Shown one piece after another: positions 24,741 to 33,842 of a DNA stretch of 64,000 nt. The position numbers and the translations under genes are program-made. Below the pieces are notes generated by a model. It had not been told where the DNA came from, searched no databases, and worked only from the letters and a program-made list of their open reading frames with translations. Source of the DNA: Halogranum gelatinilyticum (GTDB taxonomy: Archaea; Halobacteriota; Halobacteria; Halobacteriales; Haloferacaceae); assembly GCF_900103715.1 (NCBI RefSeq), contig NZ_FNHL01000003.1, positions 124,001 through 188,000 on the forward strand, written 5' to 3'. Within the stretch, counting starts at the first letter, position 1. The number at the start of each line of letters is the position of its first letter.

Positions 24741-26237
24741 ATGAGGACCCGAGTCGACTGGCGAGTGAGCGTCGGGTTGGTCGGGACGGTCCTGAAGTGG
24801 CTGTGGGTCCCGCTCGTCCTTCCGCTCGCACTGGCACTCTACGACGGGACACCACTACGGCCGTTCGCGCTCACGATGGCCGGAACCCTCGCGCTCGGGT
24901 TCGGGTTGGAGCGGGTGACGACGAGCCGCGACCTCCGCGAGCGGGAGGCGTTCTTGATGGTCGCGCTGACCTGGCTCGGCGTCGCGTTCGTCGGTGCCGT
25001 CCCGTTCGTCCTCGCCGGAAACGGCACCATCGCCGACCCGACCAACGCGCTGTTCGAGGCGATGAGCGGCATCACGACGACGGGCGCGACGGTCGTCGTC
25101 GACTTCGAGGCGCACTCGCGGGCGATGTTCCTGTGGCGAGCGATACTGCAGTGGCTCGGCGGTCTCGGCATCCTTGTGCTGGCGACGGCCGTGCTCTCAC
25201 AGCTCGGCGTCGGTGGCGCGCAGCTCATGGAGACCGAATCCCAGACTCGCGACGTCAACAAGCTCACCCCGCGTATCTCGGAGACTGCGGGGCTGCTCTG
25301 GCGGGTCTATCTCGGCCTGACGGCGTTGCAGGTGGCCGTCCTGATGGCCCTGCATCTCGTCGGACTCGCACCCGAGATGACGCTCTACGACGCGGTCGCC
25401 CACGCGTTCACGACGGTTTCGACCAGCGGCTTCTCGCCACGGGCGGAGAGCATCGCCGCGTTCTCGCCCGCGGTCCAGTGGGCGATCATCCCCTTCATGA
25501 TCATCGGCGCGACGAACTTCATCCTCATCTACGTCGTCCTCCGCGGCAACGTCGGCCGCCTGCGCGAGAGCGACGAGTTCCGCTTCTACATCTCGCTTTT
25601 GGGGCTGTTTACCATCGGCGTCGCGGGCGTGCTCGTCCTCGAAGGCGGACCCTACTCGAATCCCGAAGAGGTCCTCCGCCACGCGCTCTTTCAGGTCGTT
25701 TCCATCGTGACGACGACGGGCTACGCGAGCACGAACTTCGACCTCTGGTCGTCGGGCGCGAAACATCTGCTGTTCGTCTGTATGTTCGTCGGCGGGATGG
25801 CCGGCAGTACGACCTGTTCCATCAAGACGGTGCGCTGGCTGGTCGTGGTCAAAGCGTTCCGCCGGGACCTGTTCGTCGCCTCGAATCCCAGCGTCGTCCG
25901 ACCGGTTCGGCTGAGCGGCAGCGTCGTCGACGAGGATACCATCCGAGACATCTACGCCTACACGCTCGTCAGCCTGCTCGTCTTCATCGTCGCGACGGTG
26001 ATCGTCGCGGTCAACGCCTCGCGGAGTCGCGTCGACGTCACCGAGTTCGAGGCGATGGGGGCGGCGGCCTCGACGTTCTTCAACGTCGGCCCGGCGTTCG
26101 GTATCGCGGGACCGTTCGCGAGTTACGAGCCCTTCTCGCGGACGACGACGCTGCTCATGACCTTCCTGATGTGGCTCGGCAGGATCGAGATCATCCCCGT
26201 GCTGGTCATCTTGACGCCCTCGTACTGGCGGTCGTAA
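24741..26237 (+). CDS. trkH: TrkH-family potassium uptake protein
   Basis: 498 aa integral membrane protein with four M1-P-M2 units. The four filter loops are visible: MSGITTTGATV (about residue 110), FTTVSTSGFSP (about 228), SIVTTTGYAST (about 326) and FFNVGPAFGIAG (about 450). TrkH pores carry K+ and usually need a TrkA-type cytoplasmic regulator, which is not in this window. K+ uptake is central for the salt-in strategy of haloarchaea. The neighbours are metabolic genes. Confidence 0.95.
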   Translation: MRTRVDWRVSVGLVGTVLKWLWVPLVLPLALALYDGTPLRPFALTMAGTLALGFGLERVTTSRDLREREAFLMVALTWLGVAFVGAVPFVLAGNGTIADPTNALFEAMSGITTTGATVVVDFEAHSRAMFLWRAILQWLGGLGILVLATAVLSQLGVGGAQLMETESQTRDVNKLTPRISETAGLLWRVYLGLTALQVAVLMALHLVGLAPEMTLYDAVAHAFTTVSTSGFSPRAESIAAFSPAVQWAIIPFMIIGATNFILIYVVLRGNVGRLRESDEFRFYISLLGLFTIGVAGVLVLEGGPYSNPEEVLRHALFQVVSIVTTTGYASTNFDLWSSGAKHLLFVCMFVGGMAGSTTCSIKTVRWLVVVKAFRRDLFVASNPSVVRPVRLSGSVVDEDTIRDIYAYTLVSLLVFIVATVIVAVNASRSRVDVTEFEAMGAAASTFFNVGPAFGIAGPFASYEPFSRTTTLLMTFLMWLGRIEIIPVLVILTPSYWRS

Positions 26238-26268
26238 AAGAGAGAGTTGCGACGACCGAACTGACGGT

Positions 26269-27948
26269 TCAGTCCTGCCCAGGCGCGGCGTCGTCGGGCG
26301 TCTTCCCCGAGACCAGCGATTCGTCGTCGTACTCGTCACGCAGCACCTTCTTGTCGAATTTCCCGGTCGCCGTCTTCGGCACCTCGTCGATGAAGACGAC
26401 CTCGTCCGGTGCCCACCACTTCGGGAACTCGTCTTTGACCATCGCCTGCAGGTCGGCCTTCAGGGCCGCCTCGTCGGCTCCCTGCTTCGGCACGACGAAC
26501 GCCACGGGCCGCTCCTGCCACCGCTCGTGCGGCACGCCGATGACGGTCGCCTCGGCGACGTCGTCGTGGGCCATGAGCGTGTTCTCCAGTTCGACGGAGG
26601 AGATCCACTCGCCGCCGCTCTTGATGACGTCCTTCGCGCGGTCGACGAGTTCCATGTAGCCGTCGGGGTCGATGGTGACCACGTCGCCCGTCTTGAGCCA
26701 CTTTCCGTCCGGCGCGTCCACGAAGTCCTCCTCGTTGGCGTCGGGCCGTTTGAAGTACTCCGTGACGACCCACGGACCACGGACCCACAGCTCGCCGAAG
26801 TCCTCGCCGTTTTCCGGTACTTCGTTGCCGTCGTCGTCGACGACGCGGTACTCCAGCCCGGGGACGAACAGGCCCTGCTTGGCCCGCTTCTCGTACTGCT
26901 CCTCCTTCGGCCAGTCCTGCATCTCGGGTTTGAGATGCGAGACGGTGCCGACGGGCGACATCTCCGACATCCCCCACGCGTGGAGCACGTCGACGTCGTA
27001 CTCCTCGTCGAAGCGGCGGATGACCGACGGCGGGGCCGCGCTGCCGCCGATGACGATGCGCTCCAAGGAGGAGAGGTCCGCGTCGTGCTCGTCGAGATAG
27101 TCGAGCAGGCCGAGCCAGACCGTCGGGACGCCCGCGGTCATGGTCACGCCCTCCTCCTCGATGAGCTTCGCGAGGTCCTCCGGCGTCGGCGACGGGCCGG
27201 GGTAGACGTGTTTCGCGCCCGCCGCGGTCGTCGTGAACGGCAGTCCCCAGGCGTTGACGTGGAACATCGGGACCACCGGCATCACCACGTCGGACGCGCC
27301 GATGTCGAGACCCGTCTGCGGCAAGGAGGCCATCGTGTGCGCCCAGAGCATTTGCTGGGTGTACTCGACGCCCTTCGGCTTGCCCGTGGTGCCGGAGGTG
27401 TAACACATCCCGGCTGGCTGTTCTTCGCTCACTGCGGGCCAGTCGTACTCAGTGTCGTGGCCGCCGACGAAGGAGTCGTAGTCGACGATGTCGAGGGAGG
27501 TGTCGGGAACCTCGCTGCCGACGACGACGAACTGGTCGACGGAGGCGAACGCCTCCTCGCCGCCCTCGGCGGTGACCGCCGCCTCCAGCTTCGGGAGGAG
27601 CGACGGGTCGACGAGGACCACCGAGTCGTTCGCGTTCTCGACGATGTACTGGATGTGGTGGTCGGGAAGGAGGGGGTTGATGGTGTGGAGCTGCGCACCC
27701 ATGCTCGGCGCGGCGAAGTAGGTCTCGAAGTGCCAGTGGTGGTTCCACGAGAACGTCGCGACCCGGTCGCCCTCGCCGACGCCAGCCGCGGCGAGCGCGT
27801 TCGCGAGCTGTCCCACACGCTCCTCGTACTCGCTGTAGGTGAACCGTTGCATCCCCTCGTGGGTCCGCGAGACGATCTCCTGGTCGGGGAACAGTCGACT
27901 CGCCCGCCACAAGAACGGCCGCAGAGTCTGGTCAGTCGTGCCTGCCAT
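26269..27948 (-). CDS. Fatty acyl-CoA synthetase (AMP-forming)
   Basis: 559 aa. AMP-binding motifs: GMCYTSGTTGKPKGVEYT (P-loop, about 183-200), VLHAWGMSEMSPVG, and WLKTGDVVTIDPDGY with the hinge RAKDVIKSGGEWIS. The A10 motif VPKTATGKFDKK retains the catalytic Lys. Fits medium/long-chain acyl-CoA ligases that activate fatty acids with ATP and CoA before beta-oxidation, matching the acyl-CoA dehydrogenase gene nearby. It lies 35 bp upstream of the menE stop on the same strand. Confidence 0.92.
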   Translation of the reverse strand: MAGTTDQTLRPFLWRASRLFPDQEIVSRTHEGMQRFTYSEYEERVGQLANALAAAGVGEGDRVATFSWNHHWHFETYFAAPSMGAQLHTINPLLPDHHIQYIVENANDSVVLVDPSLLPKLEAAVTAEGGEEAFASVDQFVVVGSEVPDTSLDIVDYDSFVGGHDTEYDWPAVSEEQPAGMCYTSGTTGKPKGVEYTQQMLWAHTMASLPQTGLDIGASDVVMPVVPMFHVNAWGLPFTTTAAGAKHVYPGPSPTPEDLAKLIEEEGVTMTAGVPTVWLGLLDYLDEHDADLSSLERIVIGGSAAPPSVIRRFDEEYDVDVLHAWGMSEMSPVGTVSHLKPEMQDWPKEEQYEKRAKQGLFVPGLEYRVVDDDGNEVPENGEDFGELWVRGPWVVTEYFKRPDANEEDFVDAPDGKWLKTGDVVTIDPDGYMELVDRAKDVIKSGGEWISSVELENTLMAHDDVAEATVIGVPHERWQERPVAFVVPKQGADEAALKADLQAMVKDEFPKWWAPDEVVFIDEVPKTATGKFDKKVLRDEYDDESLVSGKTPDDAAPGQD

Positions 27949-27982
27949 ACCCTGACAAGCGGCCGGTCCCTAATGATTGTTC

Positions 27983-29641
27983 CTACAAAGCGTCGTCGTC
28001 GCCGTCCCGGCTAGCGGTCTCGTCTCGCGATTCCCGCTCGTCCGTCTCGCCCGCCGCCTTCGGGCTGGCGTCGCCCGCCGCCGTCTCCTCGGCGTCGGCG
28101 ACGTCGACACGGTCTGGCGCGGTCAGAATCTCGCGCACCGCCGCCCGCTCGACCGTCCCAGAGGCAGTCCGGGGTAACTCGTCCGTGAAGTCGACGAGCC
28201 GGGGGAGCTTGTAGCCGGCCAGCCGCTCGCGACAGTGCTCCTCCACCTCCTCGGCCGTCAGTTCGTCGTCGCGGGCGACGACCAGTGCGGCCACTTTCTC
28301 GCCCCACTCCTCGTCGGGCAGTCCGACGACGGCGGCGTCCTCGATACCGGGATGTTCGCGAAGGACGGCGACGACCTCGCCGGGGTCGACGTTCTCGCCG
28401 CCGGTGATGATGCGGTCGTCCTTCCGGTTTCTGACGTACAGCCGACCGGCCTCATCGCGGTAGCCCACGTCGCCAGTGTGGAGACCGAGCTGCGAAAACG
28501 CCGCCTCGGTCGCCTCCGGGTTGTGGTAGTAGCCCGGCGTGACCGTCGGTCCCGAGACGACGAACTCGCCGAGTTCGCCCTGGTCGACCGGCTCGCCGTC
28601 CTCGTCGACGACGGTCACGTCGGTCCCGAACAGTGGTTGGCCGACGGTCCCGAGCTGTTCGACCGCCTCCTGCGTGCGGGCGGTCGAAATCTGCGAGGCC
28701 GTCTCGGTCATGCCGTAGGTCGGACAGACCGGGACGTGGTAGTCCCGACAGCGCTCGACGAGGCTGTCCGGGGCGGGCGCGCCCCCGAGGAGGACGAACC
28801 GCAGCGAGTCCGCGAGCGTCCCGCGGCTGTCGAGCATCCGCTTGAGCATCGTCGGCACGAGCGAGACGCCCGTCACGTCGTAGCTGTCGACGTCGTCGGC
28901 GGTCGGTCCCGGCTCGAACTCACCGCGGAGCACCACCGTGGACCCGTAGAGCGTCGACCGGTAGAGGGGTGCAAGCCCGCCCATGTGGTAGAGCGACAGC
29001 GGAACGAGCCAGCGGTCCTCGGGGAGGATGCCGAGCCGGAACGCGCTGGCGACGGCACTCGAATAGATGTTGCCGTAGGTCAGCGTGACGGCCTTCGGGT
29101 CGCCGGTCGTCCCCGACGTGAACAGTAAGAGGAGCCGGTCGTCGTCGGCCCAGTCGGCGCGGTCGAACGGCTCGCTGCTCGCCGCCGACAGCGGCTCGAC
29201 GTGTTCCCACTGTGGTTCGTCGAGCGAGACGAGGGGGACCGACTCGGCCGCGTCGGTGGCCTCGACGGCGAGCTGTTCGGTCGCCTCGCCGCAGACGACG
29301 GCGGTCACGTCGGCCAGCTCGACCTGGTCGTCGAGTTCCCGCGGCGTCAGCCGCGTGTTCAGCGGGACGAGCGTCGCCCCGAGCCGCATCGCCGCGTGGA
29401 CGACCCGGACGGCTTCGACCCGTGTCGACAGCAGCATCCCGAGATGGTCGTCGGGACCGATGCCGAGTCCCGCGAGGCGGCCCGCGAGGTCGTCGACGGC
29501 GTCGTCGAGGGCGGCGTAAGTCCACTCGTCGCCCGTCTCGGCCCAGACGAGCGCGGTCGCGTCGGGCGTGGCCCGAGCGCGGTGGGCGAGCCAGTCGTTC
29601 ATCGTCCGCACGTCGGCCTGTGGGGTCAACTGTCTTTGCAT
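27983..29641 (-). CDS. menE: o-Succinylbenzoate-CoA ligase MenE
   Basis: 552 aa. ANL-superfamily motifs: LLLFTSGTTGDPKAVTLT (about 178-195), CPTYGMTETASQIST, LGLHTGDVGYRDEAG and RKDDRIITGGENVDPGEV. In the menaquinone pathway MenE adenylates o-succinylbenzoate and joins it to CoA. The assignment rests on the motifs plus menD, menB, menA and menC within 12 kb. At the A10 position, where a catalytic Lys is usual (PRTxxGK), the sequence is PRTASGTVER with Thr at residue 496. The C-terminus is long, acidic and Ser/Glu-rich. Alternative start ATG at 29602. Confidence 0.88.
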   Translation of the reverse strand: MQRQLTPQADVRTMNDWLAHRARATPDATALVWAETGDEWTYAALDDAVDDLAGRLAGLGIGPDDHLGMLLSTRVEAVRVVHAAMRLGATLVPLNTRLTPRELDDQVELADVTAVVCGEATEQLAVEATDAAESVPLVSLDEPQWEHVEPLSAASSEPFDRADWADDDRLLLLFTSGTTGDPKAVTLTYGNIYSSAVASAFRLGILPEDRWLVPLSLYHMGGLAPLYRSTLYGSTVVLRGEFEPGPTADDVDSYDVTGVSLVPTMLKRMLDSRGTLADSLRFVLLGGAPAPDSLVERCRDYHVPVCPTYGMTETASQISTARTQEAVEQLGTVGQPLFGTDVTVVDEDGEPVDQGELGEFVVSGPTVTPGYYHNPEATEAAFSQLGLHTGDVGYRDEAGRLYVRNRKDDRIITGGENVDPGEVVAVLREHPGIEDAAVVGLPDEEWGEKVAALVVARDDELTAEEVEEHCRERLAGYKLPRLVDFTDELPRTASGTVERAAVREILTAPDRVDVADAEETAAGDASPKAAGETDERESRDETASRDGDDDAL

Positions 29642-29680
29642 CGGTAGCTTCTTTCAGTCGCCTGCCGCAGGGAGCGACAG

Positions 29681-31069
29681 ATGGCGCTCTCTCGGCTCCG
29701 CTCGGTTCTCGACTCGCGTCGCCCCCTCCGTATCGCCTTCGTTCTCGTGGTGCTCGTCGCGGTCGGCCTGCTCGCCGTCTCGTACGTCACCGCGCCGCCG
29801 ACGTTCCCCGAACGCGTCGAGCGTGGTGGGACAATCGCCGAACCGGCCAACGGCACCACCGTCGTCGCCACGCAGGGTCTCGGCCGCGAGGGCTGGCACC
29901 AGGCGTTCGTCGGCGACAGCCCCGGCGAACTCGTCGCCGTCGCCCCCGACGGCTCCGTCGCCTACTACGACGACACCTACCAAGCGTACTGGGACGTCGA
30001 CCCCGTGGAGGGGACCGAATCGACCGTCGAATACGTCGCCGCCGAGTATCTCTCGGCCGAGCAGTGCGACGCCGCGACCGACTGCTACCGCAATACGGTC
30101 CTCCGGACGAACGTCTCGACGGGCGAGACGCGGGAGGTCTACGGCTACGTCGTCCGCAACGAACCCTCCATCCGCTGGCACGACGTCGACCGCGTCGACG
30201 AGACGCACCTCGCCGTCGCCGACATCTCCGAGGACCGTGCGTTCGTCGTCGACACCGAGACGGGCATCGTCGAGTGGCAGTGGGACGCTCAGTCGGACCT
30301 CCCGCTCGACTCGGGTGGCGAGTATCCGACCGACTGGACCCACATCAACGACGTGGAAATCCTTGACGACGGCCGCTTCATGCTCAGCCTCCGCAATCAG
30401 GACCGCGTGGTCTTCGTCGACCCCGAAACAGGTGTTCAAGAGGACTGGACGCTCGGCGAGGAGGACAACTACGACATCCTCTACGAGCAGCACAACCCCG
30501 ACTACCTCCCCGAATCGCAGGGCGGCCCGGCCGTCCTCGTCGCCGACTCCCACAACAACCGCGTCGTCGAGTACCAGCGCGTCGACGGCGAGTGGGAGCA
30601 GACCTGGCAGTACGGCGACGCGGTCCTCCAGTGGCCCCGCGACGGCGACCGCCTGCCGAACGGCCACACGCTCGTCACGGACTCCAACGGCGACCGGGTC
30701 ATCGAGGTCGACGAGTCCGGCGACGTCGTCTGGAAACTGACCGTCAACCTCCCCTACGAGGCCGAACGCCTCGGCACGGGCGACGAGTCGACCGGCGGCC
30801 CGAGCGCGGCCAGCGCGGACCTCCAGTCCCACGAGGCGGGCGACGGCGGCGGTGGCGGCCTGTCGCTTCGCGCCATCGCCTACGCCATCGTCCCCGGCGA
30901 GATCATCCTCGGACTCGGCTTCGTCCTGCCGGGCTGGATGGGCTTCCGCGAGGCACTCGTTGTCGGCGGGCTGGTGGCCACGCTCGGCCTGTGGGCCGTG
31001 CTCGAACTCTACTGGGCACCGTGGTCCGTGAGCCTCCACAAGCCGGTGCGGTTCCGCCGAAAAGAGTAG
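29681..31069 (+). CDS. Arylsulfotransferase-family-like membrane protein (beta-propeller)
   Basis: 462 aa. One membrane helix near the N-terminus (about 18-38), an extracellular-looking beta-propeller (about 60-370) with repeated aspartate-rich blades (WHDVDRVDETHLAVADIS, HINDVEILDDGRFMLSL, VADSHNNRVVEY, DSNGDRVIEVD), and two or three helices at the C-terminus (about 395-450). The family resembles bacterial arylsulfate sulfotransferases, but in haloarchaea the activity is untested. It faces menE across a divergent 39-bp gap. No substrate can be named. Confidence 0.78.
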   Translation: MALSRLRSVLDSRRPLRIAFVLVVLVAVGLLAVSYVTAPPTFPERVERGGTIAEPANGTTVVATQGLGREGWHQAFVGDSPGELVAVAPDGSVAYYDDTYQAYWDVDPVEGTESTVEYVAAEYLSAEQCDAATDCYRNTVLRTNVSTGETREVYGYVVRNEPSIRWHDVDRVDETHLAVADISEDRAFVVDTETGIVEWQWDAQSDLPLDSGGEYPTDWTHINDVEILDDGRFMLSLRNQDRVVFVDPETGVQEDWTLGEEDNYDILYEQHNPDYLPESQGGPAVLVADSHNNRVVEYQRVDGEWEQTWQYGDAVLQWPRDGDRLPNGHTLVTDSNGDRVIEVDESGDVVWKLTVNLPYEAERLGTGDESTGGPSAASADLQSHEAGDGGGGGLSLRAIAYAIVPGEIILGLGFVLPGWMGFREALVVGGLVATLGLWAVLELYWAPWSVSLHKPVRFRRKE

Positions 31070-31074
31070 TCGAC

Positions 31075-33225
31075 TCAGTTCTTCGTGTTCTTGCCTTTGC
31101 CGCCAGCCGAACAGCCCGGCCGCCCCGGACCGCCGCGGGTGCGTTTGTAGGTCGTCTCGCCGTCGTAGCTGCCGAACAGCCGGAACCAGTCGTCGACGTT
31201 CCCGGTGACGGGGACGTCCGGGTCGTCGTCGAGATTGCTTTCGGTGTCGACGACGCGGCCCGAGTCGAGTCGGAGGTCCGAACAGAGCGCGTCGGCGACG
31301 GCGTCGAGGTTGTCGCGGGCGGCGGGCGGGACGTCGCCGCCGAGGAGGACCACGGCACCGCCGTCGGCGACGAACGCCCGCAGTGCTTCGAGTTCGGCGT
31401 CGGAGAACGCCGAGACGGGCGCGGTGACGAGCAACGCGCGACCGCGGTCGAGGTTCTCGCGGGTGATGGTGTTGACCCCCTCGAAGCCGACCCCGACGCC
31501 TTCGAGATACCGCTGGTAGTAGGCGGCGTCCTCGGCGGAGAGCGCGTAGCCGACGCCGAACTGGCCGTGGCCGCCGTCGATGAGCACGTCGCCCTCGCGG
31601 TCGGAGAGTCGGTCGACGAGATGCGTCAGGAAGACGAAGTTGCCGTAGTCGGCCGTCGAGACCGGGTAGCCCTCGGCCTCCTCGTAGCTCTCGTCGACGA
31701 GCGGCGCGCCGACCATGGCGACGCGGGCGTGGCCGTCGATGCCGACGAGCGGAATCTCGTCCGACTCGTGTGCGGCCGACCCACCCTCGACCGTCGCCGA
31801 CGATTCGGCGGAGACCGGGGCGCGTCGTGGGTCGAGCGCGCCCGCGCTGGTGCGGACGGCCGCCGCGTTCGGGAAGAACAACGAGTCGACCGGGTCGTTT
31901 CGGATCGTCGTCGAGTTCTCCGGGTCGCTCGCGGTCCAGACGTTGCGTCCGGCCTCGCGGGCGGCGAGTTCGGCGTCGAAGAAGTCGTCGTGCATCGCGA
32001 AACTCGAATCGTAGAGGCGGGCGTGACCCGCTTCGACGGCGCGGCGGTTGTAGAGCGTGTCGCGCTCGCCGGTGCCGTCGGCGTCGTAGCTGATGTAGCC
32101 GAGCAGTCGGTTGAACGCGTCGCGGACGGGTTCGTTGGTGTCGAAGCCGAGGTCGATGGTGGCGTCTTCGAGTTCACCCTGTGCGAACTCGGTCGCCGAG
32201 AGCCCGGCCTCGCCGAGATAGTCGTAGGACTCGATGCCCTCCCACTCCTCGGCGCGCTCGGCGAAGCGGTTCTGCGGCGTCTCGGGCGTGTCGATGCCGA
32301 GGACGCGAACCGTCTCCTCGCGGCCGTTGTCGAACTGCACGTCGACGGTGTCGCCGTCGGTGACGGAGACGACGTCGACCGTGTAGGTCTCCTCGGCGTC
32401 GAGTTCGAAGCCGAGACCGGGCCGGTCGGCGAAGTACGGGAAGGCCGTGTTGAAGTTCGACGTGAGCGGGATGAAGTCGGGACCGACGTTGTTGTCGGGG
32501 TCGAGCACCTGGTCGTCGTTGAAGCGGAACGCGAGGTCGAGCGCGTCGGCGATGGCGTTGAGATTGGCCGTCGCGTCGAAGTTCCGGAAGTCCGACTGGT
32601 CGAAGAGCAACAGCGCGCCGCCGTCGGCGACGAACGCTTGGAGGGCCGAGCGTTCGGACTGCGAGAAGGCCGAGGCGGGTGAGGTGACGATGGCGGCTGA
32701 GGCGTCCGGCAGTTCGGCGGCGAGGTCGTCGGTGCCGACGACGTCGTAGCCGTTGGCTTCGGTGTAGCCGATGAACTGCTCGAAGCGCGAGGGGTCGTAG
32801 AACTGGTCGTGGCCGGTGTCGAAGGCGACGGTCCCACTACCTGCCTCGGCGTCCAGCACGTTCAGGACGAACTCCTCGTTGCCGCGGACGAAGTTCGCGT
32901 CGTTCTGCGCGATGGGCGCGCCGAAGCCGACGACCGCGTCGTCGACGGCGACGAGCGGAATCGGCGTCGAGTCGGGGTAGGAGACGGCGTCGCCGTCGCC
33001 GTCCTCGTCGACGTTGAACGCGCTCGCTTCGGCCCAGACGGCGACGTGGCTGTCGTCGGTGAGCGGGGTACGGTCCGGAGCGAGGAGGCTGGCGGTGGAG
33101 TCGAACTCGATGGCGGGGATGCGGTCGGCCGCGGCGAGCGCGCGGCGTGTGGCGTGGCCGGTGCCGAGTACCGAGGTCGCCGCGGTGGCGACACCGACGG
33201 TTCGGAGGAAGCTGCGTCGTCGCAT
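31075..33225 (-). CDS. Tat-exported protein: DUF4350-like, staphylococcal-nuclease-like, DUF4350-like
   Basis: 716 aa. A twin-arginine signal (MRRRSFLRTVGVATAATSV) leads. Two similar DUF4350/GATase-like halves (about 85-250 and 510-690; both contain 'ALRAFVADGGA'-type and 'FDTGHDQF / IDGGHGQFG' segments) surround a nuclease domain (about 285-440). The nuclease shows SVTDGDTVDV, VRVLGIDTPET and NRLLGYISYDADG, so the key Arg, Asp, Thr and Glu positions of staphylococcal nuclease are kept. It is probably secreted or surface-bound and could degrade extracellular nucleic acids. The sandwich order is unusual. Confidence 0.82.
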   Translation of the reverse strand: MRRRSFLRTVGVATAATSVLGTGHATRRALAAADRIPAIEFDSTASLLAPDRTPLTDDSHVAVWAEASAFNVDEDGDGDAVSYPDSTPIPLVAVDDAVVGFGAPIAQNDANFVRGNEEFVLNVLDAEAGSGTVAFDTGHDQFYDPSRFEQFIGYTEANGYDVVGTDDLAAELPDASAAIVTSPASAFSQSERSALQAFVADGGALLLFDQSDFRNFDATANLNAIADALDLAFRFNDDQVLDPDNNVGPDFIPLTSNFNTAFPYFADRPGLGFELDAEETYTVDVVSVTDGDTVDVQFDNGREETVRVLGIDTPETPQNRFAERAEEWEGIESYDYLGEAGLSATEFAQGELEDATIDLGFDTNEPVRDAFNRLLGYISYDADGTGERDTLYNRRAVEAGHARLYDSSFAMHDDFFDAELAAREAGRNVWTASDPENSTTIRNDPVDSLFFPNAAAVRTSAGALDPRRAPVSAESSATVEGGSAAHESDEIPLVGIDGHARVAMVGAPLVDESYEEAEGYPVSTADYGNFVFLTHLVDRLSDREGDVLIDGGHGQFGVGYALSAEDAAYYQRYLEGVGVGFEGVNTITRENLDRGRALLVTAPVSAFSDAELEALRAFVADGGAVVLLGGDVPPAARDNLDAVADALCSDLRLDSGRVVDTESNLDDDPDVPVTGNVDDWFRLFGSYDGETTYKRTRGGPGRPGCSAGGKGKNTKN

Positions 33226-33318
33226 GGCTGTCTCTGCCGACCGACCGCGGTTAAGTGTTAGTATTCGATAACTACTTCGGTAACGATAAACTGCAGAGTG
33301 GTCTGGAGTGACTCGGAC

Positions 33319-33702
33319 TCAGTGCTGAACGAACTCGACGAGGACGCCGCCGGTCGACTTGGGATGCAAAAACGCGACCTGGTGTCCCCACGCGCCCGGC
33401 CGAGGTTCCTCGTCGATGAGTTCGACGCCGTACTCTCGCGCCGTCGCGAGTGCCGCCTGGATGTCGTCGGTGGCGAGCGCGAGATGGTGGATGCCCGGCC
33501 CGCGCTTGTCGAGATAGCGGCCGATGGCACCGTCATCGTGGGGCTCCAAGAGTTCGAAGTAGCCGTCGTCGAGTTCGAGGAAGACGACGGTCATGCCGTC
33601 GAACCGTTCCTCGTGGGCGACGGGCGCGTCGAAGAGATCCGAGAAGAGGTCGGCGAGCGATTCGGCGTCGTCGGTCGCGATACCGGCGTGGTCGAACTGC
33701 AT
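33319..33702 (-). CDS. mce: Methylmalonyl-CoA epimerase
   Basis: 127 aa, the usual size of this glyoxalase-fold enzyme. FDHAGIATDDAESL (first metal His), VVFLELDDGYFELLEP, GPGIHHLALATDDI (second His) and FLHPKSTGGVLVEFVQ (final Glu) match the family's metal sites. It interconverts (S)- and (R)-methylmalonyl-CoA for propionyl-CoA use. The start at 33702 has a TATA-like CGTTTATACG about 26 nt upstream; the frame to 33843 is not conserved. Confidence 0.93.
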   Translation of the reverse strand: MQFDHAGIATDDAESLADLFSDLFDAPVAHEERFDGMTVVFLELDDGYFELLEPHDDGAIGRYLDKRGPGIHHLALATDDIQAALATAREYGVELIDEEPRPGAWGHQVAFLHPKSTGGVLVEFVQH

Positions 33703-33842
33703 GGCCGAGGTGACGCGGGTGAGTCGTATAAACGTGCTCGACGGCCGTGGCGCTAGCCGACGAGGAGTCGGAGAACAACCGAGCGTCACCGCGACGAGCC
33801 GAACCCACAGGAGTATTCTTCCACCACGTCCAACGGCCACCA

